A stretch of DNA of 64,000 nt. Source: Corythucha ciliata. Taxonomy: Eukaryota; Arthropoda; Insecta; Hemiptera; Tingidae. The position numbers and the translations under genes are program-made. Below the pieces are notes generated by a model. That model was not told the origin of the DNA and made no database searches. It saw only the letters and a program-made list of their open reading frames with translations. The first letter of the stretch is position 1; the number at the start of each line of letters is the position of its first letter. The stretch spans positions 46,686,001-46,750,000 of the forward strand of contig CM075943.1 in the NCBI GenBank assembly GCA_038030265.1, read 5' to 3'. This document shows, in pieces, positions 13,501-23,777 of the stretch.

Positions 13501-13504
13501 TTAA
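7566..13504 (+). CDS. NARS1: Cytosolic asparaginyl-tRNA synthetase
   Basis: Charges tRNA-Asn with asparagine in the cytosol; class IIb synthetase. Eleven exons can be joined with GT-AG borders and intact frame: 7566-7605, 11223-11371, 11498-11759, 11820-11977, 12050-12193, 12253-12401, 12456-12584, 12652-12787, 12868-12981, 13049-13312, 13373-13504, giving 558 residues (human about 548). The N-terminal metazoan extension ([12 protein letters not shown], then PFKTILKAM) is followed by the OB-fold anticodon domain ([15 protein letters not shown]) and the class II core, with [14 protein letters not shown], the motif 2 region [20 protein letters not shown] and motif 3 [20 protein letters not shown] near the C-terminus. 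The start is ATG at 7566 (TTGTCATGG), chosen because its 13-codon exon splices in phase to the second. Intron 1 is 3.6 kb and repeat-filled; the others are 50-140 bp. It converges with PTAR1. Confidence 0.96.
7840..8570. repeat. Degenerate ~30-bp array (NARS1 intron 1)
   Basis: Imperfect units of about 30-33 bp. The first part reads like TTGGCTCCTTCAAAAGCCAA-TTTCGTG, as in the 20.5-kb array; the second part (8260-8560) like CAAACTGACTATTTACGCGC. Overlapping ORFs are by-products of the repeat. Confidence 0.65.
8862..9030 (+). repeat. Dispersed repeat D, copy 1
   Basis: Runs from GTGCCCCTCGCACTATCC through CTTGAAGAACTTTGAAATTT to CATGCAAGTTCCCCAT. Inverted copies lie at 15673-15840 and 40266-40425. 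No coding potential. Confidence 0.6.
9031..11222. other. Rest of NARS1 intron 1, no gene seen
   Basis: No recognisable gene. A local hairpin at 11003-11046 (CCAGCCGATAAAATTTA and its complement) and a repeated GGAACA(C/T) motif around 10909-11075. ORFs of about 100 codons here are unconserved in appearance. Confidence 0.4.
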
Positions 13505-14940
13505 ACTTGTTCGATATGTGCTTTTAAAAATCTTAAAATTCCGCAAGCAATTTGTTTATATTTATTGGCGGAGGGGTGCTTGTTATTATTGCAGTACTAC
13601 TCAACGTGAGTTTAAGGAGAGAGGTACCTTTTTGCGCTAATTATTTTCAAAAGGGCCCCCCAAAAAATCCAATTTTGCAGCTGTTGGGGCCGCCGCCACG
13701 AAAAAACCCCCAAAACTTGCAATTTTTCTGAAATTAGCAGCCGAATTGGCAAACTCACAAATATTTATCTCTGAATATTGCAATTACACGGCTATATTCT
13801 TCAGTTTATGAGTGCAGTCGGGGCCGGGTAGACCAGGGTTCGAGATCTCTCTAAAAAAAAAAATATTTAAAATTGCAATTTCGCTGGAATTAGAGCCTGA
13901 CACTTGCAATTTCGCGAAAATTGTGCCCTCAAACATCCATTTTCGCAGGTATTGGCCACCAAAATGTTGCAATTAGTAATTGCAATGTCAAGCCAAACTT
14001 GTATTAATATCACAGATTTTTAGCACTGAAACTTGTAATTTCTCCGAAAATAAGACGCAATTTGGATGAATTAAGGCCCGAAACATTTTTCTAATACTAC
14101 AAGGCCAACTTAGCAAGTTTAACAAGCAATTTATAGCTCTGATTGCTTCACAGGCGGGTTTGCTTTGACTAGGATAAGTATAGGGTAAATATAAATAATT
14201 GAATATGAAAACTTATGAACATGTCTTTTCACAAAAAATTCACAGCCGGAGTTGATCTTGGAGTAGGCTGTATTTAAGACCTGAATCTTGCCATATCACG
14301 AACAGTAAACTTCAAATTTCGCTGATGTTTGCCTTCGAAGTGTTGCAATTTTGTGTCTATTCGTCAGGCTTTGAGTGCTGTCTAGGCTGGCTTGCCCGGT
14401 ATCCATGACCTTTAGAAAAATACCTGTAACTTTCAATTTCGCTGAAATTATTATTGCGTGATACTCGCAGTGCTGCAATTATTCAGTCAAAAAATTTCAA
14501 TTTCACGGATATCATACTTTAAAAATATTGCAATTTTGATTTTGCGGATATTCGTCAGAAGACTTGAGGGAACTGTCGTGGCCGCCTGGCCTGGGTTTCA
14601 CAGTCGTTAAAAAAGATCGCCGAAACTCAAAATTTCGTGGAAATAAAGACAAGAAACTGGCAATTCCGCAGATTTCTATATGTATTTGTAACGCTTTTGG
14701 TCCTGACGCGGCTGGCTGGGTTCTCAGCCTCTAAACCCCCCCTCCGACATGAACTTATAATTTCGCGAATATCAATACCAAAAACTTGCAATTTGCAGGA
14801 TATTTAGACCCAGAACTCACAATATCGCAGATATTAAGCTCCGCATTACGTATACCGCCTATGTATAATTCTGCGGTTGTTTGTCTCATTTTTACCTGCA
14901 AATTTAAGATGAAATTGAAAAGTTTTTCCTCAATTTTAGC
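13505..14940. repeat. Degenerate array rich in TTGCAATTTCGC
   Basis: Downstream of NARS1, the motif TTGCAATTTCGC(T/G)GA recurs at irregular spacing, mixed with GGCC-GGGTAGACCAGGG-type segments that themselves recur (about 13815, 14380, 14580, 14710). It resembles the other ~30-bp arrays but is more diverged. No gene. Confidence 0.55.
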
Positions 14941-15000
14941 AGTAAATTAGTGATTTTTTTTTCTACGATAGCCACAAAGAAGCTTCCAAAACAAGAGCCA

Positions 15001-15510
15001 GGTCGATCCTTACCAGCGATCTTTTTTTTTCCTCCACACGTCAAAAGAGGTGTGGGGAAGAGGGGTGATGCTGCACGTCAACACCGTACGCCCCTCAACC
15101 AAACTCGCTATGGAACATCTCCAGCATCCCCAGACACAAAATCTGTCAACATAAATAATACAGGCTAGCAGGGGATAGCTATCATGCTTTTTTCGTCAAA
15201 GTGATCGTGCCACAGCCAAACTCCCATGGAACGTCTCCAGCACCCTCAGACCCAAAATTACGGCACTGCCCCCGCCTGCACTGATGTCGACAGAGTGTGA
15301 CAATTTCGTTTCTGGGGGTGCTGGAGATGTTCCATGGAGAGTTGGGTTGTGGCACGACCACTTTCGACTTTGAGCCTTATGGTGCTGGAGGTGTCCCTCA
15401 GTGAGTTGGGTTATGGCACGACCGGTTGTGGGGCGTACGGGACGTGCATCCCCCCCACTCTTTTAATGTGTGGAGAAAAAAAAGATCGCGTGGGAAAGAT
15501 CGCTATCTTC
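15001..15510. mobile_element. Foldback/TIR element, ~500 bp
   Basis: Left arm (from about 15014, with AGCGATCTTTTTTTTTCC and CGTACGCCCC) is mirrored on the right (GGGGCGTACGGGACGTGCAT, then AAAAAAAGATCGC). Nested inside is a second inverted pair (GGAACRTCTCCAGCA near 15113 and 15231 against TGCTGGAGATGTTCC near 15320). It sits in the middle of array sequence. Confidence 0.65.
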
Positions 15511-15840
15511 TCTTGAAAAAATCGCCAGGGAAAATATCGCCTAGTTGACTTGGCTCAAAAGCGCGAATTAGCGTTTTCTTAATTTTAGCCGCGAGCTCCA
15601 CCCAATAACTGCACGTATTAGCGTTTTTCACAATTTCAGCCACGAATTAGCGAGTTTTTTTCCACTTTTCGCCATAAATGGGGAACTTGCATGAATGCCC
15701 GGTTTGGGAGAAAAGTATACCGATGAATTGCCACTTGGATTGAAGGATATTATCAAGGATAGTTGCAGCTCGATTGGAGATTTTTAAATTTTCAAAGTTC
15801 TTCAGGATGGGATGGATGGTGCGAGGGGAAATCACGTCAT
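15510..15840 (-). repeat. Array fragment plus dispersed repeat D, copy 2
   Basis: 15510-15660 is an inverted piece of the ~30-bp array (GCGAATTAGCGTTTTCTTAA). 15673-15840 is the complement of the repeat at 8862-9030, ending GGATGGTGCGAGGGGAAATC. Confidence 0.6.
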
Positions 15841-15936
15841 TTCTCGCAATTATCGCCATGAAGTGGCTTTGTGGCAAATGACCATTATTCCTGTAGAAAA
15901 TCGGGGTTTCGGGAGACATTTCAAGATAACTTTGTT

Positions 15937-16217
15937 AATTAATTGAATTTAGAAGACCCTTTCTACGGACAATTCTGGGATTACTCCCCGTCACCGCACT
16001 ACCCTAGTCACAACTGTGAATTCGAGGGAGTGGGGAGGCCGAAATTAAAGAAATTAATCTTCAAATTAAATGCTTACTATTTTTTACTTGTTTTGAGTTC
16101 CGAGAAAAAATTGCTCCCAACCCACGACCTCCTAGTTTCGCGCCAGGTGCTCTAACTGGGGCTGGAGTAATCCCAGAATTGTCCGTAGAAAGGGTCTTCT
16201 AAATTCAATTAATTCAC
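15937..16217. mobile_element. MITE with ~52-bp perfect inverted ends
   Basis: TTAATTGAATTTAGAAGACC...ATTCTGGGATTACTCC on the left is exactly complemented at 16165-16217. The interior has no ORF of note. Confidence 0.8.
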
Positions 16218-16676
16218 TAATTGACGGACATAAAAGAAAAAGTGATAGTTTTGTTTTTTAAAATCCGAAATGTTCAGCTTTTGCTGATTAGCCAGTTTGA
16301 AGGGGGCAAATTGACGGCTGAAGCTATTTTCGAATAAATACGATTATTTGAGGATGAGCAGTAGCCCACCTTTGCCTACGCCCTGGCGGGGGGAGGGGGT
16401 CCGCGACAATGCCCGCCTAGAGGGACTTTGCGAGAGGGCTAGAAACGTCCCAGCTGGATGAAAACTGTTCGTGGAGGCTTCCAACTTGTACTTTCAGATT
16501 CCCGTTTTCCCCTAAAAGTCCACCCTCCCTCCTGAAAAAGTGATATTAATTGTTGCAATTGATTCGGTTTGGCAGATATTGGGTGCCGACTAGACGATGT
16601 GCCCCTCGCCCAAGCCTGTATTGACCTGACGAAGGATAAATATTTTACAGAAAATAACCAACTTCGATTATTGCTT
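16218..16676. other. Spacer 3' of PTAR1, nothing recognised
   Basis: No gene, RNA or repeat unit that I can support. Confidence 0.4.
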
Positions 16677-16682
16677 TTATTC
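16677..16682 (-). promoter_or_regulatory. Polyadenylation signal of PTAR1
   Basis: AATAAA on the minus strand about 150 nt past the PTAR1 stop codon. Confidence 0.6.
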
Positions 16683-16829
16683 CGAATTCATTCACAAACT
16701 TGAAGACAATGTAAAAGTGAGAGGAGACTCGCGTAGCCCCCATCCAACCACCAAGTGTTTGTGTGTTGTGGGGGGGGGGGGTTGTACGTTCGATTAATTC
16801 GATTAATAGGAGCTGCCTACAAATCTTTT

Positions 16830-18109
16830 TCACAAGAAACTATCCAAATCGTAAGGGAGTTGGAAATTCATGTGTTTCTTCAACCACTGTTTGTGACGTT
16901 CCACGTATGTGATTGTTCTCGAATCAGACCGATCCACCGAACCGCTGTTCTCCAGGAAAACCTCCTCGAAATAACTTAAAAGAAGCGCTAGTCTTTTAAC
17001 GTTTGAGTCTACTACTTTTTTGTTTTTTTCGAGAGGCACTCCGTCGGAACTTAGGTGGTCCGCAGTTTCAAAAAATCCCCAAGCAGTGGTGGAATCGCAC
17101 AAATCGCCCGTCAACAAACACGTTTTCAACAGGTTAAAAACGAACCTTCGGTGATACCATAGGGCTTCATGCCCGATGAAATCACGGATCATGTCGGTGT
17201 TCAAAATCAACTCATACAAAACTAATTTGACAACTGTGGACGGCGGAGCGGGTCCATAGTTGTATAAATGTTTGGAATGAACGGAAGAACACAGCCTGTC
17301 AAAAGCTGTTTCCATTCCGGGAAACCAAGGCGACAAATTGTCCCGCCCGGTGCCGCTCTTCAAATGATCACACAGTCCATTGAGAACTTGCTGCCTGTAG
17401 TGCATTCCACTGTAGTCCGACACGTGTTTCATCGTCCAAGTCTCCGACCAGGCGAGCTCTTCCTGATAGGTTCGAAGTAGGCTGTTCGAATAGAATGGCA
17501 CGCCCTGAGCGAGACACCATAAACGATGAGTCCACGCGTGGTAGTTATTTGAATAGCGATCAGCCGCTACTTCACAAACGCGCATTTCATTTGATAAAAG
17601 CGCTCTGCTTTCGTTGCATCCTGCAAAAAAGTAATTAAATCCTAAAACGAGCATAATTACGTCAGCGTACTACCTGACAGAATTTTCTTCAAAATCCATT
17701 TTCGATGCGAGAAAACATCGGAAGATTTAGGCTTTCTAGTCAAAGCCAAAGCGGAAAAATGTAGCTCGAAGTACGGATCAAGTTTTCCCTGGCGAATCAA
17801 TTCTTTTCGCATATTCCAGAACGTATTAACTTCAGGGTTGATAATAAGCGCCCCCATTAGAAGCTTATTTAATCGACTGGCATCTGAAATTGAATGCACA
17901 TTGATAGAGGCTCGGCTAATAAAATCGAGCCAAGTCCGTCTACCTCACCTCTCGCCTTATTGTTCTCCTGTCGAATGCGAGCGATGCTCTGATACGCGTG
18001 GCAGTATACGTGCGGAACACACCACGACTCCAGGCCGAGACAATGCTCTTCGTAATGGATGGGTGACTTGTTTTCGTTTGTTTGGACGGGCAACAGTTCA
18101 AAACTGCAA
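16830..18109 (-). CDS. PTAR1: Protein prenyltransferase alpha-subunit repeat protein 1 (5' end missing)
   Basis: Alpha-subunit-like partner in protein prenylation (in mammals it pairs with RABGGTB to geranylgeranylate SNARE-type substrates). Three exons in transcription order: 18109-17949 (acceptor could also give 18103), 17883-17674 and 17620-16830, all GT-AG and in phase, about 387 residues against 402 in human. The N-terminal part has LGLESWCVPHVY, the middle INPEVNTFWNMRKELIRQGK and SSDVFSHRKWILKKIL, then NYHAWTHRLW and HVSDYSGMHYRQQVLNG, and late IGHEALWYHRRFVFNLL; these W/HRR motifs are the PFTA repeats. The acceptor at 18109 shows at least one more upstream exon carrying the start (about 30-45 residues), which I could not place in the 200 bp before TBCA paralogue 1. 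Confidence 0.92.
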
Positions 18110-18313
18110 CTGAAAAATAACAACGAATTACAAAGTGAAATACGAGGCAATTGATCTCCCCCATCAAGAAAATGGTGGAAGAGGGGGTTGGGGCTAGCAG
18201 TTTACAGCAATCATGGAAATGCTCCCCCTGCCACCATATAGACACCAACACATGTTGTGTTCTAAGTTTTTTATTTCAACACGCATAAATGTCAACTTTT
18301 TAAGAAAATAAAA
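18110..18313. promoter_or_regulatory. Short divergent spacer between PTAR1 and TBCA paralogue 1
   Basis: About 200 bp separate the two oppositely transcribed genes, so a shared bidirectional promoter is likely. No TATA box stands out. The first exon of PTAR1 may also lie here. Confidence 0.4.
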
Positions 18314-18842
18314 ATGACTGATACACGTTTGGAAACTCTTCGAGTCAGAACGGGTATTGTCAAAAGACTAACGAAAGAAAAAGTTTCGTACGAAAAAGAA
18401 GCCGTCGCGCAAAGAGTTAAAATCAACCGTTGTAAAGAGGAAAGTGAGTATTCTCTGAGGAAATGATTGATTTTCCAACAAACGTTGGAAAACTGATTGA
18501 TTTTCCAACAAACGTTCCAACAAACGTTGCAGGAATCAAATTGGTCAGTTAACTCCTACCATCTCATTAACCTCACACTTAACAGCGAACGAAGAGGACG
18601 TCATCAAAAAACTGGAAGAAGGTCTTCAAATGACCATGGGAATGATTATCGACTGTCAAAACCGTCTCCTTGAAGCGTACAACGAGTGTAAAACAATTCT
18701 CGAGGCTCATCACGATTTAAAAGAGACCGAAGAGTTTACGGGAGCGGCTCAAATCATGGACTTCGCTAAAGAACACTTGCCATCATCGCCAGGAGGATTG
18801 GCCGATGACCATGGTATTGATGTGACGACACCTCACGATTAA
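18314..18842 (+). CDS. TBCA: Tubulin-specific chaperone A paralogue 1
   Basis: Cofactor A captures and stabilises free beta-tubulin in the tubulin folding pathway; a small three-helix bundle in the cytosol. Two exons, 18314-18443 and 18586-18842, give 128 residues. The N-terminus has the family signature (RTGIVKRLTKEKVSYEKEA), then helix 3 with MIIDCQNRLLEAYNEC and DLKETEEF, and AKEHLPSS near the usual end. It then carries an extra ~15-residue tail (GGLADDHGIDVTTPHD) that the 33-kb paralogue lacks. The intron is at the same codon and phase as in that paralogue (first exon 130 nt in both). The intron has a small internal repeat of TTGATTTTCCAACAAACGTT. AATAAA at 18850 follows the stop. Confidence 0.93.
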
Positions 18843-18849
18843 AATTTAA

Positions 18850-18855
18850 AATAAA
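18850..18855 (+). promoter_or_regulatory. Polyadenylation signal of TBCA paralogue 1
   Basis: AATAAA 8 nt after the TAA stop at 18840-18842. Confidence 0.5.
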
Positions 18856-19106
18856 GTTCCCATGAATTGCGAGTTCAATTTGATGTTCAGATAAAGTGAG
18901 GGGACCTGTCAGCGCCCCATAAAAGTGACCATAAATGAGCGTGTCGAGTTGACGCGTGTTTCGGACTCGGTTCTCGATTCCAGAACCGCCTATCAAGGTC
19001 CGTGTGCTTCAAGGCTCTTCCTTTCCAACTCGATGTATCCTCGGGCGGTTAAAATTGAGAAAATGTTAATTTGAGGTTTCTGGTGGCAACTCAGTGGTCA
19101 AGTAAT

Positions 19107-19234
19107 GGCGTTTTCCATTCAATGCAACACACTAGTGCAATGTAAGTTTTTCCACCGTCCTCTCTGAAGTGAAACATTATGTTTATGGAGAGAACGCTGC
19201 ACTACACTTGTGTAGAGCGTTGAATGGAAATCGC
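19107..19234. mobile_element. Short MITE (GCG-TTTCCATTCAA ends)
   Basis: Inverted ends GGCGTTTTCCATTCAA and TTGAATGGAAATCGC about 130 bp apart, with CACACTAGTGCA near each end. Similar to the elements at 19457-19595 and 43990-44265. Confidence 0.55.
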
Positions 19235-19254
19235 TATAAGAGAAATGACTAAAA

Positions 19255-19450
19255 GTGTCGACAAAAATCGGTAATACGCGGCTGAAATTGTGAAAAGTGC
19301 TAATGTCCTGTTCTTGGGCCGCGTTCGCGCCTAAATTGCTAACTAAACGCTATATAAGTAAAAAAAAAACACCAATTCGCAGCTGAAGTTGTGAAAATCG
19401 CTAGTTCAATGCTTAAGAAATGTTTAAAAAACCGCTAAAACATCTAAAAT
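19255..19450. repeat. Short ~30-bp array piece
   Basis: Units such as TACGCGGCTGAAATTGTGAA, AGTGCTAATG and CGCAGCTGAAGTTGTGAAAA, the same family as at 28.5 and 53 kb. Confidence 0.55.
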
Positions 19451-19456
19451 TGATAG

Positions 19457-19595
19457 GCCCGTTCCATTGTTTTGCTAGTGCTACACTAGTGTAGAAAACC
19501 ATGTGACTTCATTGACTTATTCTGAAAAATTGAATGAAACCTGATGATTTTCTTCAAAAGTGTAGCACTCGCGAAACAATGTAACGGACCTGATG
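19457..19595. mobile_element. Short MITE (GGCCCGTTCCATTG end)
   Basis: GGCCCGTTCCATTGTTTTGC on the left, its near complement GCGAAACAATGTAACGGACC on the right, about 140 bp apart. GTGCTACAC lies just inside both ends. A flanking TGA may be the target duplication. Confidence 0.6.
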
Positions 19596-19965
19596 ATAAA
19601 CGTAATTCGACGGAGTATTTAATCGGGGAAGAAAATAAACTTGAAAAAAACTCGAGGGAAAAAGACTTTTATTTTGTAACGACAAAGACAAAATCAGGTG
19701 AGAGTGAGACTACTACATAATTATAATATAATAGAAGAACATCGGCGAGATCAAGGTGACTAAACTTTACTATTGACTACAACACGCGATTGATCTGCCC
19801 TCTTGCTGATTTCTAAGCGAAGCTTCGACTAACGGATCAAAATTTCCAGTTAGGCTTAAAAAGTAGGCAAATACTAATGAAATGTCTTCTTTTTTTAACG
19901 TAAAATCTTGTTGCTTGTTGAAATAATTTTTTATGACTAGAAAATAGTCTGAGATACCGACCAGT

Positions 19966-20103
19966 GGCCTTATTCTCTAACGAAATAGAAACGTTGCTTT
20001 GTAAGAAACACTGAAATCTCATTCATGACATTAAGAAAACTGAACGGATGCATATGATTTTTGAAAAAAGCAATGATGAAAAAAGTTAGTGAATAAGGCC
20101 CCT
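19966..20103. mobile_element. Short MITE (GGCCTTATTC ends)
   Basis: GGCCTTATTCTCTAAC at the left and GTTAGTGAATAAGGCCCC at the right. The 5844-5967 element has closely similar ends (GGGGCCTATTCTCTAAC), so the two are probably related. Confidence 0.6.
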
Positions 20104-20199
20104 GATGTATTTATTTATTTTGTAATCCAACAAAAACAACGTGGTATCAACTCTTTTCCGGGCATACATTTTTGCAACTATAATACTTGATATAAGTAC

Positions 20200-21161
20200 G
20201 GTGACCAGAGGCCCTTCTTTTGGAAGGACGGTACTTCTTTTCAGCTCATGGTCCTGTGGTCCTTTGCTTTTCTCGAAAGGACCCTAAAAGGTACTTCTTT
20301 TCAAAACAGGGTCCTTCCTAGGAGCCTGAAGGACCTCGTGAAGAAAGATAGATTGTCCCGAAATAACGGTGGGCGGGAGCGGCCCACGGTATGAAAAATA
20401 AGGGTTATTTGATTCGTGTCTGGCTTGTGCACAGGACGTTTTTTATGATCCAGGAGATCGCCAGACATCTTCTGCGGGACAGGGACCCACACCAGAGCTA
20501 CCTGTAGGCGAACACCCCTTTGGGCCTCTCCTACACCGTTTTGGATCCTCCGAAGCCATTTTCGTGTTTTGGCTCTTTCAAACCCCTATGTTTTGTTTTG
20601 GCTCCCTCAAAAGCCAATTTCATGTTTTGGCTCATCAAATGCTAATTGCGTGTTCTGGCTCCTTCGAAGGCAAATTTTGTGTTTTGGCTCCTTCAAATGC
20701 CTATTTCGTGTTATTGATCCTTCAGAAGCCAATTTCGTGTTTTGGATCCTCAGGAAGCCAATCATGTGTTTTGACTCCTACAAATGCCAATTTCGTAATT
20801 CGGCTCCTACAAAAGCAAATTTCGAGTTTTGGCTCCTTCAAAGGTCAATTTGTGTTTTGGCTTCTTCAAATGCCAATTTCGTGTTTTGAATCCTCCGGAA
20901 GCAAATTTCATGTTTCGGCTCTTTCGAAACCGAATTTTTTGTTTCGGCTCCTCCAAATGCAAATCTCGTGTTTTAGCTCCTTAAAAAGCCAATTTTGTGT
21001 TTTTGCAATTTTGGCAAATGACCATTTTGGACATGTTCTAATTATAATCAGTGGCAGAATAGTGGAACTATCAATCCCAACACCCCCTCCTCCTCATGAT
21101 ATTTCTTCTTCCTCATTATAAAATTTGGGTCCTTCTTTCGTCTGGGAAAAATCTGGTCACC
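20200..21161. mobile_element. TIR unit (GGTGACCAGA) enclosing a 30-bp array
   Basis: GGTGACCAGA at 20200-20209 is complemented by TCTGGTCACC at 21152-21161. Just inside, both sides carry a GGTCCTTCTTT-type motif. The interior holds a fragment of the TIR family seen at 30566 (20375-20520) and then the 30-bp array. Non-autonomous. Confidence 0.55.
20530..21020. repeat. 30-bp tandem array, TTTTGGCTCCTTCAAATGCC unit
   Basis: About 15 imperfect units of 30 bp (TTTTGGCTCCTTCAAATGCC followed by AATTTCGTGT). The overlapping ORFs of 185 and 106 codons (repeating FGSxK and SCFGSS) come from the 30-bp period and are not a gene. Confidence 0.85.
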
Positions 21162-21386
21162 CTAGCTATAAGTCTTAAAACATAATTTAGGACAGATTAA
21201 AATCGCATAATTTGAAAGGAACATAAAATCTAAATAAAATATGAGGGAAATAAATCGTCACGAAGAGGAATGAATGATATTTTTTCGACAAAAAAAATCC
21301 TTCCTTCAAGCATTTTGCTTAGTTCTCGCCTATAGCAATATTTTTCATCTTCATTTCTGTTCCAAGTCTCCAAAGCGAAGCGTATC

Positions 21387-21680
21387 ATGAGCAGAGTAGT
21401 TAATAAAAATAGAAATTACTGCTCTGTGCCGCAGTGTAACACTTACGGAGGTGGCGGAATTCCGTTACATCTTTTTCCAAAAGATTCGTCGAGAAAAAAA
21501 ATGTGGCAAATTAAATTATTATTATTGTCGCTGTTTTGACTGCTCTGTTTGGTGTTTTTTACTGTTGAGCTGAAAAATAAATGAAATGAAATAAAAATCG
21601 GGAAACCGATAACCACCCGAATGATGGTTTGTGGAAATCATTAAACAGATTATTTTCCGACAAGTAAGTTTATTATTTTT
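21387..21680 (+). pseudogene. THAP-domain relic
   Basis: ATG at 21387 opens NYCSVPQC, then LHLFPKDSSRKKMWQIKL, the first half of a C2CH THAP zinc finger. After a low-complexity stretch (21520-21593) the second half resumes: IGKPITTRMMVCGNH, then a TAA exactly where family members have the F of HF, then TDYFP. THAP fingers occur in P-element-type transposases and in host DNA-binding proteins; no further conserved part follows, so this is a broken copy of either. Confidence 0.75.
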
Positions 21681-22214
21681 CTCCCGATGGTGTGTGCAAA
21701 TGAAGATGGATCGTTTAAGCCACCTAGCGTGTGTGCCGGGGACGTGACAATTCTTGTAGCCCCGTATTCATGCATTCATTTAACTTTCATAGCATTAATT
21801 TCAACTTTAAAGTTAAAATTCTCCTAAGTAAAAATCAAATCAACTTTCTTTTGACAAAAATTGTCTGTTTGGACGGCTCGCATGTGAAGGTTTGGCTTGA
21901 TTTTCAATGTATTATCAATTTACGTACATAAATATTTTGTTCGTATAGACTAGTTTTAAATCACTTGTTGAGCGGTATTAAAGAAGGTGGGGATTTCTAT
22001 ATTGTTTTGTTTCTGGAACGTATTGCATCATTCAGGAATAACTGAATAAGAGAAATAAAATGAAATTAATTGCTTTTTCTCCAATTCTAGCCCGAAAATT
22101 GCCCAGATTAAAAAAGTCAGCGACATCTGCTGAGACAGTGATTTGTCAGAAAATGAGCTCAAAGTGATTTTTGATTCTCACACGTCAAATTGCCTTGTTA
22201 ATTTAAAAATCACT

Positions 22215-22395
22215 GTGGGATACCGGATACGGCGCGGCGTCGCGTCGGTCGGAGCACTGAACCCATACTGAACCACTGTCACGTGCCGGTCTGTAGTACG
22301 AATTGGATGCTTGAAATTGTGCGAATAACATTTCCATTTTTGCCGGACAAATCACTTGCCTGGCACGGCACGTCACTAGCGAACATCGCATAAAT
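22215..22395 (+). pseudogene. Possible second THAP-like fragment
   Basis: A plus frame reads CHVPVCSTN, ITFPFLPDKS and LAWHGTS with spacing like a THAP finger (CxxxxC, FP.D, W), then a stop. No start and no continuation. Weak; may be chance. Confidence 0.25.
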
Positions 22396-22598
22396 GTGGG
22401 GCCGACTTGAAATGTTATCAAATGAAACTTACTTTGAAACAGTTGTGCATCTTACTGCAGGGGTTCTCGTCCTTGTCTATTTACTTGAAAGGTGGCCTTC
22501 CACCTTTAGATGGGTCGAAAATGTCGATCCGGTTGACAAAAATTTACAAAGTTACAGAAAATGTGTTCACTTCCCATTGAATCTGTCAGAAGTGATCC

Positions 22599-23230
22599 GT
22601 TAGTAGAGAACCTATAATCAGACAGGTAAAATCACAGACGCCATGTTCGCTCTTATCAATTATCAGTCTCGTAACTAAGGAACCTTTAAAGACGAGTAGA
22701 CGCATACGGCGCCATGATCGTTCTTATCAGTTTAATAAGAATGGATGGGGGTGGTTTGTTGATATCTACAAAACATCAACAAAAGGTGGATGTTACGATA
22801 AGGAACCTTTAAAGACGAGTAGACGCATACGGCGCCATGTTCGTTCTTATCAGTTTAATAAGATAGGTTGGGGGTGGTTTGTTGACATTCACAAAACATG
22901 AACAAAAGGTGGATTTTACAAGGCTGATAATTGATAAGAGCGAACATGGCGTCTGTGATTTTACCTGTCTGATTATAGGTTCTCTAGTTACGAGACTGAT
23001 AATTGATAAGAGCGAACATGGCGTCTGTGATTTTACCTGTCTGATTATAGGTTCTCTATCGTAACATCCGCCTTTTGTTGATGTTTTGTAGATGTCAACA
23101 AACCACCCCCATCCATTCTTATTAAACTGATAAGAACGAACATGGCCCGTATGCGTCTACTCGTCTTTAAAGGTTCCTTACCGTTAGTAGAGAACCTATA
23201 ATCAGACAGGTAAAATCACAGACGCCATGT
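22599..23230. repeat. Compound array of direct and inverted repeats
   Basis: Two modules alternate. Module A (about 75 bp, AGAGAACCTATAATCAGACA ... GACGCCATGTTCGCTC) and module B (about 120 bp, AAGGAACCTTTAAAGACGAG ... GGGGGTGGTTTGTTGA). Order: A, B, B, then inverted A, inverted A, inverted B, then part of A. The whole can fold into long nested stems. No coding sequence. Confidence 0.8.
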
Positions 23231-23777
23231 GAGCTATATGAATCCTGTCTTACAATTACTACACTTGACTATAGTAACTCTCAAGCAATTGACCTGGCTC
23301 ACTAGAACTCCTTCAACCTGGTAAATCTTGTCAGGCGAGGAAGAGCTCCTAACGATGCACGCGAGATGAACGCCTCCACCATCTGAAGGCAATTTCCCTG
23401 TGATGTGAGGACAACGAGACCAGCAGCTATAAGTTCTTCGGCCTCCATGAAATTTCTAGATTTATGGGTGCAATCGCACACTTCACAAATTTCGTCAATT
23501 CTCAGCAGTATCGCGAAAAAAAAAGTAAGAATAAATAAGCAAAAACGCACTAAAATAACAAAACTGAACTCGAGCTCCCTTGTAATCAAGAGGTTTGTTT
23601 ACATTTGATCTGGACTGTATTAATTCATCTTCTTGCCATTGACACAGCGCTGGCGGCGCTGCTCGCCTCCATCCCGCCCGAGTGATAAGAAGTTTCAAAA
23701 GCTTAGGAGGTAAACGGCTGTACAATGGAAGGGGTAAGGGGAAACTCTCAGTGAAAACTTAGGTAGAGAACCTTTAG
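23231..23777. other. Non-genic stretch
   Basis: No gene or repeat recognised. Overlapping ORFs on both strands (23302-23589 and 23405-23608) look like chance. Confidence 0.4.

Noticed and set aside
20564..21121. 185-codon ORF with repeated FGSxK/SCFGS text
   Set aside because: It is produced by the 30-bp tandem unit (30 is a multiple of three) and changes frame with each indel.
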